Shown here piece after piece: positions 59,422 through 64,000 of a DNA stretch of 64,000 nt. The DNA is taken from contig NC_135242.1 of assembly GCF_947623445.1 (NCBI RefSeq), positions 2,294,001 through 2,358,000 on the forward strand. Reading direction: 5' to 3'. Under the pieces are notes generated by a model. It saw nothing but the letters and a program-made list of their open reading frames with translations, was not told the DNA's origin and did no database searches. Within the stretch, counting starts at the first letter, position 1. Each line of letters opens with the position of its first letter. The position numbers and the translations under genes are program-made. Source of the stretch: Clavelina lepadiformis (lineage: Eukaryota > Chordata > Ascidiacea > Aplousobranchia > Clavelinidae).

Positions 59422-59860
59422 TTGAACTGTCTAGACTCTAGAGGAAGGCTTCTCCGGCAACATCAAAACGACTCCATCACAGCCAAGTACCACGCCCACA
59501 TTGGAACTTGCTATGCACAGTTAAAATGTCATGAACAACCCTTGCAACACTTTGGCTCCGCTTTGAAATTCCAAAGCAAGAAAATATCTGCTAAAAGCAC
59601 CATGAGCAACAAAGCTCGTAAGTCTTCAGGAGACGGAAAGGCAAAACGAAGCTAGAGAAAAAATTAAAACTGACAATAAAATTTTTTTCAAATGAACAGA
59701 AAGACAAAAATGTCGCCAGTGCACTGTTGCATGTCCTAGCAAGACTGAAAACATACATTAAAGCGAAAGATAATTTCCAGAAAGCTTGATGCACAGACAA
59801 GAAACGTATTTCAGTCAATCCAGGGTTAGACAAGGATATTTCCAATTGCTTGTATGTGGT
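59422..59860 (+). pseudogene. Broken TPR-protein fragment on plus strand
   Basis: Reads KYHAHIGTCYAQLKCHEQPL then FGSALKFQSK, and further on VASALLHVLARLKTYIKAKD, in TPR-like spacing but with stops and frame changes and no start or end. Probably a second relic of the family represented at 61.5-64.0 kb, in inverted orientation. Confidence 0.55.
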
Positions 59861-60286
59861 TGGCGTAAGCTCTAACTTACACGTGGCTTTTCTTCTTACA
59901 TAGGGAAGTGCTCATTTCATTTCACTACCTAAAACAACCAAGCAGTCAAAATGGACCGTTGTTTCAAAAAACTGTTTTTATTTATTGTGTACAATACGTT
60001 ATACAGCGTTTCGCGTGCGTTGCTTTTAATTCAAAACCTGCGGGAAAATTTATGCGTTTGCTACGCTTACTAAGTTATAGAATTTGTTGATCTATTTTCA
60101 AGATATGTAAATGTTTTAGAAATACTTTGATGTTACAATCATCCATCACCACTTTTATTGCATTGTGGTGTATTAGTTCACACAATTATGAGCACTTTAC
60201 ATTAGTAACTTTAGAAGCAATATGTGTTCCACAGCATACTTTCGTGCACACGACGCCCTCATAAGGTGATTTGTTTCTCTATTTTT
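59861..60286. other. No gene seen
   Basis: Short open frames only; nothing recognised. Confidence 0.3.
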
Positions 60287-60690
60287 CTACTTTGCATTGA
60301 CGGCGTTTCCGTGCTTGGTTTTCGTTTGGCTGATGGAAGTCTTGACATGCTGCATTGCCCAATCATTGATAAGCTCTAGGAGAAATTGCCGACGAGAAAG
60401 TTTGTAGGACTTAGTCACCTCTTGATAAACTATGTAAGCGTTGATTCACGATAAATCAAGGACATTTCGTACGTGTGATAGCTTGACATTTGTTCAAGGA
60501 GATCAACTCCTACCTTGCATTAAGGACCTCTCTTCGTTGTTTTCTTATGGTACCAATAATGGTAGTTACCAGGCCCTTGCAAGTTGAAGTCCTATAAAAC
60601 ATTCAAGTTCTTCCAGTGTTACGGTAAACCAGCAATGGTCTTTTGGCCGTGAATTTCTGTGTACTTTCGTATGAGATATAACATAGGTTC
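60287..60690 (-). mobile_element. piggyBac-type transposase remnant
   Basis: On minus, in scattered frames: NEPMLYLIRKYTEIHG and TLEELECFIGLQLARAW, then GVDLLEQMSSYHTYEMS (family GVDLLDQM..Y), then NAYIVYQE and LSRRQFLLELINDWA ending at a stop at 60287. The segments are in the order of the DDE_Tnp_1_7 domain, but most of the catalytic middle is deleted and the frame is broken, so it cannot be active. No terminal repeats located. Confidence 0.65.
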
Positions 60691-60781
60691 ATTTATAATT
60701 CTATAACTTACACAATCTGTTATAGATTTTTCTGCTTGAATTGCGTATGATGTGCGCCCACATTTCTGTCTAAATACGTTT

Positions 60782-61069
60782 TCAGCAGCTGCTCTTCCTC
60801 TTCAGTAACATTTGTTCATTAAACTCCCTCATGAGCAGACGGAACCCTATACTAACGCTATCATCCACAGTATCTGATGGCGAAGAAGTTCGGTCAATTG
60901 CTTCTTCATCCGCGTCTGCATCGTCAGAGTCACTGGGGTATTTCACTTGTAGTTGATCTACAAATTTGTTGTTGTTCTTCAGCCATAGATTCATCTTCAG
61001 CACATGCTTGAAGTAAACGTAGGGCTTTATCTGTTCCAAAACGTCTTTTTTTCCGAACGGAAGCGCCAT
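60782..61069 (-). CDS. Unrecognised 95-residue acidic open frame
   Basis: Starts at a fair Kozak ATG (GGGAAATGGCG). It reads MALPFGKKDVLEQIKPYVYF, a second basic part with LWLKNNNKFVDQL, then a strongly acidic stretch PSDSDDADADEEAIDRTSSP. The open frame ends in a basic run; in another frame VTEEEEQLLKTYLDRN continues, suggesting a frameshift. It may be the N-terminal part of the piggyBac relic that follows, or a captured exon. No function assigned. Confidence 0.3.
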   Translation of the reverse strand: MALPFGKKDVLEQIKPYVYFKHVLKMNLWLKNNNKFVDQLQVKYPSDSDDADADEEAIDRTSSPSDTVDDSVSIGFRLLMREFNEQMLLKRKSSC

Positions 61070-61502
61070 TTCCCGGCAAAGTAGAAAAAGATAAAGTTAA
61101 CCTTCAGAGTACCAAACTATTTCCTATTTTTTTATTTTACAATAAAAATAGCTGACAGAAGCAAATTCCACGGAGAGAGAGTACAAAATGCAACAGCGGT
61201 CAAAAATGAAAGCTTGGTATTTTCCTAACGACAAACAACAAATGTTACGGAAAAAATTATCAAACATATCACAAAGAAAACATATCCAAGAAATATAGCA
61301 GCGAGACACGTATCTCTACACATATCTAAGTCGAAAAAAAAGATGGAATGGTGACCCCCTTTTTCAAAACACTGGCTTTGCATGAAAATTGTGCCTGCAA
61401 TTCAAGACAGGTCCTGAAAAACGCTTTTTCGTGAACCAGATTGTAGATAAGTTACAATATGATTCTTTAGTACGAGGTTGCAACCTTTTCTGTTATTGCT
61501 TT
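61070..61502. other. 3' flank of the TPR gene
   Basis: A minus-strand AATAAA at 61131-61136, about 370 bases past the TPR stop, is the likely polyadenylation signal. Nothing else seen. Confidence 0.35.
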
Positions 61503-64000
61503 TTAGGTCTTACCACAAATGCTTATCGATAATGGTGAGTCGGTGTTAAGTTTTGATCGGCAAAAACTTATGGCTGAAGTAATTTTCTTCACCAATTCAT
61601 CTTCCAGCATAGCAGCATCAACTTCCTTGCACATCTCCAAACCTTGTTGAAAATATTCAAGAGCTTCTGTAAATCGTTCAAGGTATAGCAGACATTCTCC
61701 TACATTGCCACTTATTATACAAGTATCTTTATCTACTCCGACTAGCTCTTTCCTCATTTTCAACGCCGACGTAAAATGATGCAGTGCTTCTTCATACTGA
61801 TCACCCTTGAACAAACTGCAAGCGATTTGATGCAGCGATGCAATAAAGTTTTTTTGATCAACTTTGTCAAAGTTTTTTGTCCGTGAGATGTTTAAAGCTT
61901 GCCTGAAGTACTTTCCTGCCTCGTTTATTCTTCCCATGCTTTGTAAACAACTTCCTATGCTATGGTAAATATTTGCAACGTAAGCACTGTCCTCTTGTTG
62001 CAACTTTTTTCTCGTTTCGAACGAAGATTGAAAATATTGCAGAGCTTCTTCATGTCGAAGATGACGAACCAAATAAGCACCACAGTTATAGAGCAACAAT
62101 GCAGTTTCGCCATTTGCCTTTCTATCAGATAAATTATAAGTCAAAATCTCTTCATAGACTCTCTCCGACTCTGCAGTACGGTCGGCTAAATTTAAGCACT
62201 CAGCTTTGTTGTAAAGTAAAGAAATGAGGTCTTCGTTATCTGAGCTTTGTGTTTTTGCATGTATTGCGAGATCAAAATACTGTATTGCTTCCGCTAAACG
62301 ACCCAAACATGCCAGACACATTCCCACAAAACGATGGGTATTTGCTACGTCACCATCTAAAGTAGCATCTAATGAAATTTCAGTTTTGATTCGCAAAGCT
62401 TTGAGCAAATTTTCTAAAGCGTCTTCATATTTCTCTAAATCATAAAAAGATGATCCAACATTGTAAAAAGCGGCAGCAAGCGCCGCATCCCTAGTCTGGT
62501 GTTTGGAAATCTGCTTTATTATTTTTAAATGCAACAGACCATTGTTTAAAGCTTTTTCAAACTCATACAAGCCAGTAAAGCACAAACTGATTTCATAGAG
62601 GCTATTTGCCACGTCCTTATCTTTGCTTTTATCCAGTGATGCTAAGTTCCGTATTTGCAGGCTTTTTTCACAAACCTCCAAAGCCTCTTCAAACCTTTGC
62701 ATATTTCTCAAGCACCTTCCAATATTGTCATAGATTGCAGCAATATTTTTATCCTTTGCGGTAACCTGCGATAGAGCTGTTTTTATCCTTATAGCCAGTT
62801 GATAATGATTCAATGCTTCCTCCATTCTGTTAAGATTTTCCAAGCAGATTCCGATTTCGTTGTGAATACTTCCAACATCATCTGTTGAAGTTTGTTCAGG
62901 TAACAATAATTTCAAAATTTCCAGTCCGTTCTTAAGTTGATTCAAAGCTTCTACCCATCTCTTTGCTTGATGCAGTGAACTTCCAAAACGCCAATGGAGT
63001 AAAGCAGTCGGTTTATCATCACTTGATATCCACTTTCTTATAGAGAGGGCAGACTTATAACATTCCATGGCATCATCATGTCTTTGGAGATTATCCAAGC
63101 AGACTCCTTTCCTTTCAAAGCAACCAGCGTGGTAAAAATCTTCCATCTGAACTGCAAGAACATTTTCACGAATGGTAAGTTCTTTTTCAAATAGTTGTTT
63201 TTCTCCTGTAGGATCTCCCATTGATTTTAAACAAGGAGCCATGTTGCTATATATATCTGCGACTAATTCGTCTCTGGTTTCGTCTTGAGAAATTTGTTTT
63301 TGCGTATTAAGTGAGATTTCGTATTGGCTCAAAGCTCTTTTGAATTTTTGTTTATTAAAATATGCAAGTCCAATTGCTTGATGAAACCTGGATAAATATC
63401 TCATAGCTAATGCATTGGGTGCCATTTCCCGCTGGAGGCGTAAACCTTCTCTGAGTGCAACTATTGCTTCGTCACTTTGATGCTGTGCGTTACATAAATG
63501 ACCAATGGTGTGGTAGAGAACAACCAAATCTTGCTTTTTACCTGCGTACTCCAGTGAGGTAATGAGATTAAATGATTCTTTTACTTTCAGTAAAGATTGC
63601 TCATAGTTACCTAAACCATTCAACACAACTCCACGACCATTCAAACATATTGCCATATCCCTTGCACTCTTTTCACATCCTGGAAGTTTTCGTCTCAACT
63701 GTATTTCTTGTTCATTTAAAAACAATGCTTCTTTATACTTCTCCATTCTCACTAAACAAATACACATTATTTTCAAAGTATCAGCAAGATCTTTCAAAGG
63801 AATGTCTCTCTCAAAACATAACTCAGGTATTTCATCATGTTTTATGCTGTCCAAATGGTTCTGAATTCGCGAGTAACTCTCTCCAAAACAAGTCAAGGTA
63901 CTTTTGCAAGAATGATTGTGTTGGGCCCCCGTTGAGTTGTTGTTGGCTCTGGCATTCTTTATGAAAAACTTTCCAGACCTGATGGCATTTTTATATCGTC
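61503..64000 (-). CDS. Large TPR-repeat protein, 5' end outside window
   Basis: One uninterrupted frame of about 832 codons, still open at the right edge, so its start lies beyond the window. Almost all of it is tetratricopeptide repeats with 40-50 residue spacing, of the kinesin-light-chain/NPHP3 (TPR_10/12) type, about sixteen in number. Clear examples are GLAYFNKQKFKRALSQYEIS, GICLENLNRMEEALNHYQLA, GRCLRNMQRFEEALEVCEKS and GECLLYLERFTEALEYFQQG. Such arrays bind partner proteins; in invertebrates they often follow signalling or NACHT/death-type domains, but none is visible here. The visible N-terminal part (SGKFFIKNARANNNSTGAQH) is not recognised. The absence of introns over 2.5 kb and two broken relatives nearby suggest a duplicating, possibly lineage-expanded family. 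Confidence 0.85.
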   Translation of the reverse strand, partial: RYKNAIRSGKFFIKNARANNNSTGAQHNHSCKSTLTCFGESYSRIQNHLDSIKHDEIPELCFERDIPLKDLADTLKIMCICLVRMEKYKEALFLNEQEIQLRRKLPGCEKSARDMAICLNGRGVVLNGLGNYEQSLLKVKESFNLITSLEYAGKKQDLVVLYHTIGHLCNAQHQSDEAIVALREGLRLQREMAPNALAMRYLSRFHQAIGLAYFNKQKFKRALSQYEISLNTQKQISQDETRDELVADIYSNMAPCLKSMGDPTGEKQLFEKELTIRENVLAVQMEDFYHAGCFERKGVCLDNLQRHDDAMECYKSALSIRKWISSDDKPTALLHWRFGSSLHQAKRWVEALNQLKNGLEILKLLLPEQTSTDDVGSIHNEIGICLENLNRMEEALNHYQLAIRIKTALSQVTAKDKNIAAIYDNIGRCLRNMQRFEEALEVCEKSLQIRNLASLDKSKDKDVANSLYEISLCFTGLYEFEKALNNGLLHLKIIKQISKHQTRDAALAAAFYNVGSSFYDLEKYEDALENLLKALRIKTEISLDATLDGDVANTHRFVGMCLACLGRLAEAIQYFDLAIHAKTQSSDNEDLISLLYNKAECLNLADRTAESERVYEEILTYNLSDRKANGETALLLYNCGAYLVRHLRHEEALQYFQSSFETRKKLQQEDSAYVANIYHSIGSCLQSMGRINEAGKYFRQALNISRTKNFDKVDQKNFIASLHQIACSLFKGDQYEEALHHFTSALKMRKELVGVDKDTCIISGNVGECLLYLERFTEALEYFQQGLEMCKEVDAAMLEDELVKKITSAISFCRSKLNTDSPLSISICGKT

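Overview
The window reads as nuclear DNA of a compact-genome animal, most likely a tunicate close to Ciona. The grounds are AT-rich sequence, eight or so metazoan genes with 80-700 base introns, conserved chordate families with a single locus each here, and splice acceptors lying a few bases before start codons, as expected of spliced-leader trans-splicing. The species itself is inferred, not proven. I see no tRNA or rRNA gene, CRISPR array or bacterial-type operon. Exon coordinates were worked out by hand from splice signals, reading phase and remembered family sequence; total coding lengths divide by three where a complete gene is claimed.

Left part (1-15.7 kb): an eleven-exon SLC22 organic ion transporter on plus (593-4138); UDP-glucose 4-epimerase GALE on minus (5926-7399); the FERRY complex subunit FERRY3/C12orf4 on minus (9308-13249, eleven exons, 554 residues); and intronless UVSSA on minus (13620-15611). 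A foldback element lies at 8428-8969 and two short palindromic elements just right of UVSSA.

Middle (about 16,960-31,108): a 14 kb nested palindrome and tandem array carrying four intact copies of an unrecognised gene for a secreted, arginine- and cysteine-containing 99-100 residue peptide that looks like an antimicrobial peptide precursor, plus two exon-1 fragments. Every intact copy holds the same tRNA-derived SINE in its second coding intron. Short DNA elements are present in some copies and absent at the matching site in others, which helps to order the duplications. This is the main candidate for an undescribed system.

Right part: ARHGAP39/Vilse (WW-WW-MyTH4-RhoGAP) on minus (32120-38008, first coding exon not found); a long gene-free stretch to 47.7 kb with a clean hAT-type element; then on plus a SAMD10/12-like SAM protein (47774-48812), AIRIM/C1orf109 (49411-50019) and RYBP/YAF2 (50097-50537), the last two looking like an operon; and an AKT1S1/PRAS40 homologue (52784-55042) that seems to lack the two best known phosphorylation sites of the human protein. 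The last 6 kb hold broken TPR fragments, a piggyBac remnant, a possible LTR-element fossil and a large intronless TPR gene running off the right edge (61503 to the end, minus).
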